Shown here: one piece after another, positions 1-7,051 of the stretch
Layout: every line of letters starts with the position of its first letter
Position numbering within the stretch: position 1 is the first letter of the stretch
NCBI GenBank assembly: GCA_002379855.1
Contig: DFUX01000068.1
Location: 1 to 49,795 of the forward strand
DNA: 49,795 nt
DNA from: Cloacimonetes bacterium UBA4175
Lineage (GTDB): Bacteria > Cloacimonadota > Cloacimonadia > Cloacimonadales > Cloacimonadaceae
Reading direction: 5' to 3'
Notes under the pieces: generated by a model
Database searches by the model: none
What the model was told of the DNA's origin: nothing
What the model saw: the letters and a program-made list of their open reading frames with translations, nothing else
Translations under genes and position numbers: made by a program

Positions 1-21
1 CCATGATTGAACTTGAGCCTC

Positions 22-49
22 AAAAAAGCCCGGCGTAGTCACCGGGCTT
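22..49 (-). terminator. Rho-independent terminator after pckA
   Basis: Read on the minus strand, perfect 8-bp arms AAGCCCGG and CCGGGCTT enclose an 8-nt loop and are followed by a run of six T. It lies 22 bases past the pckA stop codon, so it should end the seven-gene minus-strand unit that begins near 6.4 kb. Confidence 0.85.
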
Positions 50-71
50 GATATAGGTTGGCTTCAGATGG

Positions 72-1802
72 TCAGATCTGCAGGTTCAGGGCATCCACCA
101 CCATTTTTTGCAGCTCTGGCTTCTCTTTCAGGTCGCTGTCCATCAGGAAATCCCGGCGTTGCTGGAAACGGTCCTTGAGCAAGTTGAGATACTTTTCAGG
201 GTTGCCGCGCTTGGTGGGATCATAGCGGTCGTAGTAGCCGGGCAGAATCTTTTCCACGCTTTCCCGGGTGGGGATCATGGCACCGGGCAGCAGCTTCCAC
301 TCCTCCCACTCAAGTTGATCGAGCAGGATGGCGGTTTGCAGAGTGAGAGATGTTTTGAGGGGTATGGGCTCCAGAACATCATCGGACTCTTTCCAATAAC
401 CGCGTGAGTTGAAGCAGTAGAAATCCGCGCCGTTGTCGGCAACCTGGATGAAGGCTTCCACGTCGCGGTAGAGTTCATAAACCCTGAAAGGATTGGCGAA
501 AGGCTCGAAAACCAGCTTTTGCAATTCCTCTTCGGTCACGTTTTCCGCGCGGTTGCGCTGGGTCATCAGAGCCGCGCCCATGGCAATGGCCAGATGTTTG
601 TTATTGAGCCGCACGATTGGAGGCAGCACCGAGTCTTTCATCAGCCAGACAAGGGCCTTGGGAAACGAGCAGCGGTTCACATATTTGCCCAGCAAACTGC
701 GATCCAGCAAGGCGCGTCCGTTTTGGTTGCGGGTATCCTGGCCGATGGGCAAACGCTTGCCGTCCAGTTCAAGAACGGTGTGGTTCATAACAGCCAGGGC
801 GTATTTCCAGTCCGGATGATCCGGCGGGCGGCTGTCGGTTTTGTCAAACAGGGTTGGCTCCCACACACGGCAGAGCTTGTTTTCCAGGTCGATCTGGAAA
901 GCATCGTCGTGGAGCACGACTTTGGATACTCCGGCGGGCATGGTGCCGGCATTGTCGTGGCTATTGGTGTGAGATGATTTGCCAGTTCCGGAAAGGCCAT
1001 AGAAGGCGATGGAGCGTTTACCCAGGGCGTGGTATTTTGGATCGTCGCAGGTGCTGAAATCCAGTTCCTTGATTCCGCCATGGCAGGCAGCCATACCAAT
1101 GCGGATACCGGAAGTCCAGGCCAGGGTGAGCGTCCCCTTCTTGCGTTCGCCAAAATAGCGCATGCCCAAGTTCACGATCACATTATGCTTTTCATCCACC
1201 AACGCCAGTTGGGGCGCGCCCACGTTGTTGTAGAAAGGATCATCGCAGGTCCATTCGTTGAATGCCACAAGGATGATATCCTGGATCGGCAGCTTGGGGC
1301 TTTTCTCATACTGCTCGCGGAGCTGCTCGTATGGGGCAAAGTTGAGCAGCCAGTTGTAGAGGTTGACCACATCTGTCTCGGTGGTCACGAATGTGGCTTT
1401 GATCATCAGGTCCTTATCCATGCCCAGGATTGCCTCGGCCTTGATAAGCGGGTAGTGTTGCATCTGCCAGACTGCCTCGCGGAAATCTCCTTCCAGCTTG
1501 TTCTTTTGGGAAGGGTCCAGGCGATGGTAAAAACGGCGGGCTTTGGCGGTGCGCCCGATGATTTTGCCGTGGCAATCGTCCAGCACCCTGGTATCAGCGG
1601 GAAGATTGTGCAGCTTTACGAACTCCGGATAGACCGGAAGGTCGGTGACAATCACACCCGGCTGCTTTTTGGCCATTTCATAAGCCTGGCGGATGTCGAG
1701 TTTGCGAACGTTGTTGTCGTTGATTAGTGTTTCCGCGATGGCGCGGATGGGAGACATCTCCTTTAGATTGCTGTAGTATTCAGCACTGCTCTTGCTTGCC
1801 AT
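72..1802 (-). CDS. pckA: Phosphoenolpyruvate carboxykinase (ATP type)
   Basis: Predicted to interconvert oxaloacetate + ATP and phosphoenolpyruvate + CO2 + ADP in the cytoplasm, for gluconeogenesis or, in fermenters, anaplerosis. The 576-residue protein carries the PEPCK-specific motif RYFGERKKG (about residues 215-223) and a P-loop GLSGTGKSS (about 269-277), which is the ATP-type and not the GTP-type signature, followed by a kinase-2-like HDDAF. It is somewhat longer than the usual 520-540 residues and clearly diverged from the E. coli form. The start is the ATG at 1802, because GGAGG sits five bases upstream; an in-frame TTG at 1814 lies upstream of that ribosome-binding site and is rejected. 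It is last in the minus-strand unit, 58 bases after the palmitoyltransferase gene, and is followed by a terminator. Confidence 0.93.
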   Translation of the reverse strand: MASKSSAEYYSNLKEMSPIRAIAETLINDNNVRKLDIRQAYEMAKKQPGVIVTDLPVYPEFVKLHNLPADTRVLDDCHGKIIGRTAKARRFYHRLDPSQKNKLEGDFREAVWQMQHYPLIKAEAILGMDKDLMIKATFVTTETDVVNLYNWLLNFAPYEQLREQYEKSPKLPIQDIILVAFNEWTCDDPFYNNVGAPQLALVDEKHNVIVNLGMRYFGERKKGTLTLAWTSGIRIGMAACHGGIKELDFSTCDDPKYHALGKRSIAFYGLSGTGKSSHTNSHDNAGTMPAGVSKVVLHDDAFQIDLENKLCRVWEPTLFDKTDSRPPDHPDWKYALAVMNHTVLELDGKRLPIGQDTRNQNGRALLDRSLLGKYVNRCSFPKALVWLMKDSVLPPIVRLNNKHLAIAMGAALMTQRNRAENVTEEELQKLVFEPFANPFRVYELYRDVEAFIQVADNGADFYCFNSRGYWKESDDVLEPIPLKTSLTLQTAILLDQLEWEEWKLLPGAMIPTRESVEKILPGYYDRYDPTKRGNPEKYLNLLKDRFQQRRDFLMDSDLKEKPELQKMVVDALNLQI

Positions 1803-1860
1803 GTTTTCCTCCAATTATGGCTGTATTTAATGAGTATTATTCGTTGTTGCATCGTCAAGT

Positions 1861-3039
1861 TCAAATCAGTTGCAGTTCTTTGCCTATCTTGCTGAACTTA
1901 TCCAAAGCGAAATCCAGCTGCTCTTTGGTATGGGTAGCCATAAAGGAGCAGCGGATCAGACAGGAATTGGGCGGGACTGCAGGCGGGATCACAGGATTGA
2001 TGAAAACACCCTCTTCGCCCAGGCGTTTCCACATCTCAAAGGCGACTGACATTTTGCCCACATGCAGGGGAATCACCGGCGTGCAGGATTTGCCAGTATC
2101 ATAGCCCATGCCCTTGAATTCGGAAAGCATATAGTTGGTGTTTTCCCAGAGTTTGGCGATGCGCTCTGGCTCTTCCTTCATGATCTTGATTGCCTCGAGT
2201 ACGCTGGCCGTTGATGCCGGCGGCAATGACGCCGAGAAGATCAAAGCGCGGGATTTGTGTTTAAGGTAATGGATCAGGTCTTCATCCGCGGCGATAAATC
2301 CACCCACGGAAGCCAGGGATTTGCTGAAGGTTCCCATGATCAGATCTGTGTCGGCAGTCACGCCAAAGTGTTCAGCCGCTCCGGCGCCGGTGACGCCCAG
2401 CACTCCAAGGGAATGGGCTTCATCCACCATCAGGTTGGCACCGTATTGCTTGGCCAGGGACAAAATATTGGGCAGATCGGCGATATCGCCTTCCATAGAA
2501 TAAATGCCATCCACAATGATGAGGCTGTTGCTGCCCTGGACCCTCTGCAGCAACCTTTCGAGGGACTTCATGTCGTTATGGTTATAGCGCAGCATTTTTC
2601 CCTGTGATAGCAAACAGCCGTCGATGATGGAAGCGTGGTCATACTTGTCTATAAGCATGTATTCATCTTTTGCGACCATGGTGGAGATGCAGCCCACATT
2701 GGCCTGATATCCCGTGGGATAGGCCAAAGCGGCATCTTTACCAACCAACTCGGCCAGAGCGGCTTCCAACTCGATGTGGATATCCAGCGTTCCGTTCAGA
2801 AACCTTGAACCAGCGCACCCGCTGCCATACTTCTCCACTGCTTTGATGGATGCCTCCTTCACCCTGGGATGACTGGTGAGCCCCAGATAGCTGTTGGAAC
2901 CCATCATCAGCATCTTCTTACCATTGCAGATCACCTCGGTGTCTTGCTCGGAACTTATCACGCGGAAATAGGGATAATAACCCATTGCTATGGCTTTCTT
3001 TGCCTCATCATACTGATAGCATTTATCAAATAGGCTCAT
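1861..3039 (-). CDS. spt: Serine palmitoyltransferase-like PLP enzyme (alpha-oxoamine synthase)
   Basis: A 392-residue fold-type I PLP enzyme of the alpha-oxoamine synthase family (serine palmitoyltransferase, BioF, Kbl, HemA). PLP lysine is K240 in GTFSKSLASVGG; DEAH at 206-209 and DHAS at 134-137 are cofactor-pocket motifs. The stretches YGSGCAGSRFLNGTLD (71-86) and IYSMEGD (179-185) follow the Bacteroidetes serine palmitoyltransferases as I remember them more closely than BioF or Kbl. That enzyme condenses serine with palmitoyl-CoA to 3-ketosphinganine, the first step of sphingolipid synthesis. No biotin or threonine-catabolism genes are nearby, which argues against BioF and Kbl, though BioF/Kbl activity cannot be excluded from sequence alone. 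GAGG precedes the ATG. It sits 11 bases after the AI-2E-type permease gene, so the two are probably co-transcribed. Confidence 0.8.
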   Translation of the reverse strand: MSLFDKCYQYDEAKKAIAMGYYPYFRVISSEQDTEVICNGKKMLMMGSNSYLGLTSHPRVKEASIKAVEKYGSGCAGSRFLNGTLDIHIELEAALAELVGKDAALAYPTGYQANVGCISTMVAKDEYMLIDKYDHASIIDGCLLSQGKMLRYNHNDMKSLERLLQRVQGSNSLIIVDGIYSMEGDIADLPNILSLAKQYGANLMVDEAHSLGVLGVTGAGAAEHFGVTADTDLIMGTFSKSLASVGGFIAADEDLIHYLKHKSRALIFSASLPPASTASVLEAIKIMKEEPERIAKLWENTNYMLSEFKGMGYDTGKSCTPVIPLHVGKMSVAFEMWKRLGEEGVFINPVIPPAVPPNSCLIRCSFMATHTKEQLDFALDKFSKIGKELQLI

Positions 3040-3050
3040 TTATACCTCTT

Positions 3051-4112
3051 CTATATTAATCGAAACTGTTTTAAGTTAATGTATAGCTCGCGTACCAGGC
3101 TGTAAACAATATATACCAAGGGCACGGAGAACAGCATCCAGATGATGCCGCCGAACCAGCCTCCAGCCAATACGGTTACCAGCACGATCAGGGGGTGCAT
3201 CCTGATAGTCTTGCCCACCACTACCGGGTAAACAAAGTTGTTGTCCAATACTTGCACCAGATACATGGCCAGAGCCGCATAGATCATCATGGACAACGGC
3301 TTGCCGGTGATCAGCACGGTTAGCACAGCCAAAGCAGCACCCATCCAGGGTCCAATGTAGGGTATGATGTTGGCCACACCGGCAGTAATGCCTATCAGCA
3401 CCGCGTATGGCACTCCCGCAATGGTGAGCGCCACCGATGTCATGATGCTTACCGCAATCACCTCCAGCAACATGGCGCGCAAGAATCTGCCCACGGTTTC
3501 ATCGATCTTGTCTTGCAGGATCACAGCCAGTTCAAAAAAGCGGTTGGGCACCAAAGAAAGCATTCCTTTGCGTAACGCCTGCTTGTCCTTTAACATGAAA
3601 AAGCTGAATACGGGCACAGTGATCACAAAGGATATCATGCTCAGGATGGTCTGGTAATTGTCCACCAGTAGTTTTGGCAGTTCGCCCAGAAGCTGGTTGC
3701 CGGTCTCGATCAGGTGCACAAATTTGGCGGAAAACCCCAAACTGGGAACCTGCTTGTCGATGTTCTGCAAAAACTCGAAGACCGAGCGTACGAAAGGCAA
3801 GGCCAGGACCTGCTCGCTGACAGGTTTATCGGAATATTGAAAGAGCGCCATTAAGTTATTCCCCTGGTTAATCAGCATGGGAACCATTCTGGTGGTGAAA
3901 AGCGCCAATACTCCAGCAATAACCGCATATACCATCAACACTGATAGCCAGCGCGGAACCCTGCGGTATTCCAAACTTGTTACCAGAGGGTCAAGTATAT
4001 ATGCAAACACCAACGACGCGATCAGATAACTGAACACGGGACGGTAGAAAATAATACCCAGCACGACCATGGCCAGGATTATCACAATGAAGACGATCTT
4101 CGTCCAGTTCAT
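3051..4112 (-). CDS. AI-2E family transporter (PF01594)
   Basis: A 353-residue polytopic inner-membrane protein. An N-terminal hydrophobic pair (about residues 5-45), a further segment near 60-80, a polar region about 85-150, and then four or five hydrophobic segments to the C-terminus match the AI-2E exporter/permease family (TqsA, YdiK, PerM). The conserved centre is visible as IPYIGPWMGAALAVL (about 250-264). The family name comes from one E. coli member; substrates of most members are unknown and some are Na+/H+ antiporters, so autoinducer transport should not be assumed. Its start lies two bases after the stop of the cyclic-nucleotide-binding gene, so translation is probably coupled. Confidence 0.88.
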   Translation of the reverse strand: MNWTKIVFIVIILAMVVLGIIFYRPVFSYLIASLVFAYILDPLVTSLEYRRVPRWLSVLMVYAVIAGVLALFTTRMVPMLINQGNNLMALFQYSDKPVSEQVLALPFVRSVFEFLQNIDKQVPSLGFSAKFVHLIETGNQLLGELPKLLVDNYQTILSMISFVITVPVFSFFMLKDKQALRKGMLSLVPNRFFELAVILQDKIDETVGRFLRAMLLEVIAVSIMTSVALTIAGVPYAVLIGITAGVANIIPYIGPWMGAALAVLTVLITGKPLSMMIYAALAMYLVQVLDNNFVYPVVVGKTIRMHPLIVLVTVLAGGWFGGIIWMLFSVPLVYIVYSLVRELYINLKQFRLI

Positions 4113-4114
4113 GA

Positions 4115-4585
4115 TTAGTATCCGGAACCCATATCCTGCAGGTAACTGGCAAGAAATTTGCCGCAGGCTTTCAGCAACTTGTTTCCCAAACGCTTATTCT
4201 TGCTGATCAGATCTTGAAAATCGCTTTCTGTGAGGGCCAGGACGCTAAGGTCAGTGAGCGCGGTGGCGCTGCCGCTGCGTTTGTTGTTCCCAAACAGGTC
4301 TATAACCCCGATAAACTGGTGTTTTTTTAGAACAGCAGATCCTTGTGGGTTCAGCTTGCCTGTCACCTGCATCTCCCCGGAAACGATGAAAAACAGCACT
4401 TCCAGAGGATGTCCCTCCTCGAAGAGCACCTCGCCAGCCCTGTATTCACGGTTGTGTAAACAGGCATTGACCAGGCTCAGCTCAAAGGGGTTGAGTTCCC
4501 GGAAAAGCATGTACTTTTTCAAGGCCTGGTGTTCATTAGGTTTTCTGATTACCTTCCAAAGCCACTTGAGATAGTTTTTTACCAT
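4115..4585 (-). CDS. Cyclic nucleotide-binding domain protein (Crp-like sensor without DNA-binding domain)
   Basis: A 156-residue protein made almost entirely of one cNMP-binding beta-roll. LFRELNPFELSLVNACL is the typical N-terminal helix, EVLFEEGHPLEVLFFIVSGEM the first strands, and FIGVIDLFGNNKRSGSATA occupies the phosphate-binding cassette, with Arg preserved but the usual Gly-Glu pair replaced. There is no helix-turn-helix, so it is not a stand-alone Crp/Fnr regulator. It may bind cAMP/cGMP or act as a protein-protein module for the permease encoded two bases downstream. GGGAG precedes the ATG. The weakened cassette leaves ligand binding uncertain. Confidence 0.8.
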   Translation of the reverse strand: MVKNYLKWLWKVIRKPNEHQALKKYMLFRELNPFELSLVNACLHNREYRAGEVLFEEGHPLEVLFFIVSGEMQVTGKLNPQGSAVLKKHQFIGVIDLFGNNKRSGSATALTDLSVLALTESDFQDLISKNKRLGNKLLKACGKFLASYLQDMGSGY

Positions 4586-4597
4586 CTGATCTCCCTG

Positions 4598-5233
4598 TTA
4601 CTTACTGATCAAGGGCACAAAAGCGCAGGCGCCATGCTCGGAAACGGAATACCCGTTTTCAGTGCGTATCACCTTGGTGAGGATCTGATAATCACCCGCC
4701 CCCACCGGCACAACCAAAATCCCGCCCGGTTTCAGCTGCTCCTGCAAGCGCGGGGGAATCTGACTGGCTCCTGCGCTGACTATTATCTTATCAAACTCCT
4801 TATGAGGCGGATATGCCTTGAGCCAGCCTTGCGCCCCATCGCCGATGCGGAAATAAATATTCTTGTAACCAGCCTCTTTCAATACTCCCTGGGCTGTCAA
4901 AGACAGTTCCTCCAACCTCTCCACGCTGCAAACTTCTCCCGCGATTTCAGCAAGTAACGCGCACTCGTAACCGGAGCCAGTGCCAATTTCCAGCACCAGG
5001 TCCTCCGGCTTCAGCTCCAAGTGTTCCAGCATGATAGCAACCATCAGGGGTTGGGAGATGGTCTGTTCCAATCCAATGGGAAGAGGCCGGTTGCGATAGG
5101 CATAATCTTTGTACTGAGGCGGCACATATAGTTCTCGGGGAACCTTGCTGAAGGCCGCCAGGACAGCTTCATCCCTGATACCTTGCTGTCTCAGCTCCTG
5201 CACCAGCAGCTTGCGTTGATCTTCAAAGCGCAT
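4598..5233 (-). CDS. pcm: Protein-L-isoaspartate O-methyltransferase
   Basis: Uses S-adenosylmethionine to methylate L-isoaspartyl residues of aged proteins so that they can revert to aspartate. At 211 residues it is a normal Pcm. Visible motifs: TISQP (about 58-62, substrate loop), LEIGTGSGYECALLAE (about 81-96, SAM motif I), and the proline-rich IPPRLQEQLKPGGILVVPVG (about 158-177, motif III region). The start overlaps the end of surE by 11 bases. The surE-pcm pairing is a widely conserved stress-survival gene order, which supports both calls. Confidence 0.95.
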   Translation of the reverse strand: MRFEDQRKLLVQELRQQGIRDEAVLAAFSKVPRELYVPPQYKDYAYRNRPLPIGLEQTISQPLMVAIMLEHLELKPEDLVLEIGTGSGYECALLAEIAGEVCSVERLEELSLTAQGVLKEAGYKNIYFRIGDGAQGWLKAYPPHKEFDKIIVSAGASQIPPRLQEQLKPGGILVVPVGAGDYQILTKVIRTENGYSVSEHGACAFVPLISK

Positions 5234-6005
5234 GAACTTTCCTTAGTTGCAGCAAGCCATTTTCTTCCAACCATTCCAGGATGGCGGGGAAGGAATCCGC
5301 CCTGGTGAGATTGAAACCCAGCGGCGTGAGGGATATGTAATGTTCCGAGACGGCTTCCGAATCCGATCCTTTCAGGGTTTCCCAGACGGGTGCATCGCCG
5401 CCTACCCGGTAGGTGAAACCATCCTCCAGTTCATCCACTACTTTGATAAAATTATAGTATTTGCGATGTCCGGTGCAGGTTAATCTTACGCCCTTGATCG
5501 CGTCAGAATGTATATTGGGTATATTGATGTTTAAAATACCCCGTTCCGGGATCAGATCGCAGATGCCAAGATCCAGCATTTTGACCATCCAGGCAGCAGC
5601 GGTTTCGAAGACCTGTTCTTTGTAAGATGTTATCGAGACAGCTATTGCCTTGAATCCCAGAAAGCAAGCCTCCACAGCGGCTCCCACAGTTCCGGAATAG
5701 AGGACGTCCTCCCCCATGTTCTGGCCAGCATTGATGCCCGAAATGACAAGATCAACTGGTTCGCTGATGACCTTTTGCAGAGCTATAACCGAGCAGTCCA
5801 CAGGGGTTCCGTCCACGCTGTATTCCCGCTCGTTCAGTTTGGTCACGCGCAGGTCTCTGCGCAATGTGATCGAGTGCGAAGCGGCGCTGCGCTCGCGATC
5901 CGGCGCCACAATCACTATCTTGTGGCCAGCCTTGCTCAAATGTTCCGCCAGGGTGCGAATCCCGGGGGCGTGAATACCGTCGTCATTGGTCAATATAATT
6001 CGCAA
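5223..6005 (-). CDS. surE: 5'-nucleotidase / survival protein SurE
   Basis: Metal-dependent phosphatase that dephosphorylates nucleoside monophosphates. The N-terminal TNDDGIHAPGI carries the metal-binding DD pair, APDRERSAASHSIT (about residues 34-47) is the second signature, and SGINAGQNMGEDVLYSGTVG (about 89-108) the third. The length of 260 residues is normal. The start is a TTG at 6005: SurE proteins begin Met-(Arg/Lys)-Ile-(Leu/Ile)-Leu-Thr-Asn, which fits exactly here, and GAGGAG lies upstream, whereas no ATG is in place. It overlaps pcm downstream. Confidence 0.95.
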   Translation of the reverse strand: MRIILTNDDGIHAPGIRTLAEHLSKAGHKIVIVAPDRERSAASHSITLRRDLRVTKLNEREYSVDGTPVDCSVIALQKVISEPVDLVISGINAGQNMGEDVLYSGTVGAAVEACFLGFKAIAVSITSYKEQVFETAAAWMVKMLDLGICDLIPERGILNINIPNIHSDAIKGVRLTCTGHRKYYNFIKVVDELEDGFTYRVGGDAPVWETLKGSDSEAVSEHYISLTPLGFNLTRADSFPAILEWLEENGLLQLRKVHAL

Positions 6006-6028
6006 TTCAATCTCCTCAGATTACCGTA

Positions 6029-6379
6029 TTAGATCCAAAACTTAAAGATTAGTAATATAACTAACGCTGTACTTACCAGTAAAAGCAAAAAGAGCCAGTG
6101 TTCCCGAAAGAAGTTTTTCACGCTCCTTCCACGTCTTTTCTTATACCTGACGTTTTTAGGTCGAGTATTCTTGTTAAATAATCTTTTAAGTGACCTGCGG
6201 GGAGCGTAGCGCATTTCCCTGTAGGCTCTCTGAGCCGCGGTCAACCATTTGATCGTTCCATCTTCCAACAGATATGGCCTATAACCCAAACTCACATAAT
6301 GCTTCTTCTCGTTTTCAGAATATCCTGTAACACTTTCAGGATCAAGCTCTTTAACTATCATGTGTCGTTTGGTACTCAT
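6029..6379 (-). CDS. Small basic single-pass membrane protein, unknown function
   Basis: A 116-residue protein I do not recognise. The N-terminal half contains GYSENEKKHYVSLGYRPYLLE-type polar sequence; the middle (about 62-90) is very rich in Arg/Lys; residues about 93-114 form one hydrophobic helix (WLFLLLLVSTALVILLIF) just before the C-terminus, suggesting a tail-anchored topology with a cytoplasmic basic domain, perhaps contacting nucleic acid or anionic lipid. AGAGG sits seven bases before the ATG. It is the promoter-proximal gene of the surE-pcm-...-pckA unit, 23 bases ahead of surE. Confidence 0.7.
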   Translation of the reverse strand: MSTKRHMIVKELDPESVTGYSENEKKHYVSLGYRPYLLEDGTIKWLTAAQRAYREMRYAPRRSLKRLFNKNTRPKNVRYKKRRGRSVKNFFREHWLFLLLLVSTALVILLIFKFWI

Positions 6380-6806
6380 AAAAAAACCTCTTTCATTAAT
6401 CCAATATGGAGCTGAATCATTTTGTCAAGCAATATCTCCAAATATCTGGTTTCATGACTTTTTGGAGGCAAATTCAGATGCTTCACTGAAAAGATATAGC
6501 TTCTTCTTACCATATCCGGAACAGCTTGGTTCAATCAAAGCATCAAGGCTGCTCAACACCTGTGTGCCCGTACTGGAAAAGCTTTTTCAGTGTATGAGGT
6601 CAGAACTGTATCTTTTTCTTTCTTGCAAACTAAGCAGATTGTAAATAGCAGATAACTGGTCTGTTCCAAACTATGCGATTTTAGATCGTATGTTGAAAAC
6701 AGGACACAGTTATGATCGGATGATGGAAAACCTGGTTATTCCAGCCCTGAATCAGATAAAAAACACACTCGACATACTTGCGTAGATTAGAATAAATTGA
6801 CTACCT
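6380..6806. other. Intergenic region without recognisable genes
   Basis: Separates the divergent surE unit and the deiminase gene. It is more AT-rich than the flanking coding sequence. Short open frames exist, including a plus-strand frame of about 45 codons ending near 6785, but none has a ribosome-binding site or family motif. The promoter for the surE-pckA unit should lie at its left end. A dispersed repeat begins at 6807. Confidence 0.5.
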
Positions 6807-6940
6807 TTCCGATATTCCTTCATAGCGCCCGCCCTTGCTGCTACTGGCTTTGGAGCCATCATCCTTAGGTCATTCCTCACCGGGTTAAGGATGACCCACG
6901 GAAAACAAAGACTTAGCTGCCTCGCGCGCGCGAGGGCAAA
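6807..6940 (-). repeat. Dispersed intergenic repeat, long copy 1
   Basis: Matches the copies at 14785 and 31826 (reversed) almost base for base over about 135 bases. Shared landmarks in order are TTCCGATATT, TTCATAGCGCC, CTTGCTGCTACTG, CATCATCCTTAGGTCAT, a GGTTAAGGATGACCCA arm and GACTTAGCTGCC. It ends with a self-complementary CCTCGCGCGCGCGAGG (6920-6935). The core can pair as ATCCTTA/TAAGGAT or as GGTCAT/ATGACC. The strand given is that on which a frame stays open in all three long copies. Confidence 0.9.
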
Positions 6941-6991
6941 TACGCTGCAAGTTCCGACTCCGCTTACGGGTATGAAGGCTTTTTTTCTCTT

Positions 6992-7020
6992 TTGGCTTAA
7001 AAATTGTATGAACATATCGT
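6992..7020 (+). promoter_or_regulatory. Possible promoter for the deiminase gene
   Basis: TTGGCT, a 17-base spacer and TATCGT, each four of six bases from the sigma-70 consensus, placed 31 bases before the ATG at 7052. This is a sequence match only. Confidence 0.35.
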
Positions 7021-7051
7021 CCAACTTAGGTTCGTAATGGAGAATATATAT

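Noticed and set aside
6360..6644. Plus-strand frame of 94 codons in the intergenic region before the deiminase
   Set aside because: It overlaps the start of the small basic protein gene, has no ribosome-binding site and no recognisable fold.
6640..6785. Short plus-strand frame of about 45 codons possibly a gene remnant
   Set aside because: No start with a ribosome-binding site and no similarity I can name; too short to call a pseudogene.
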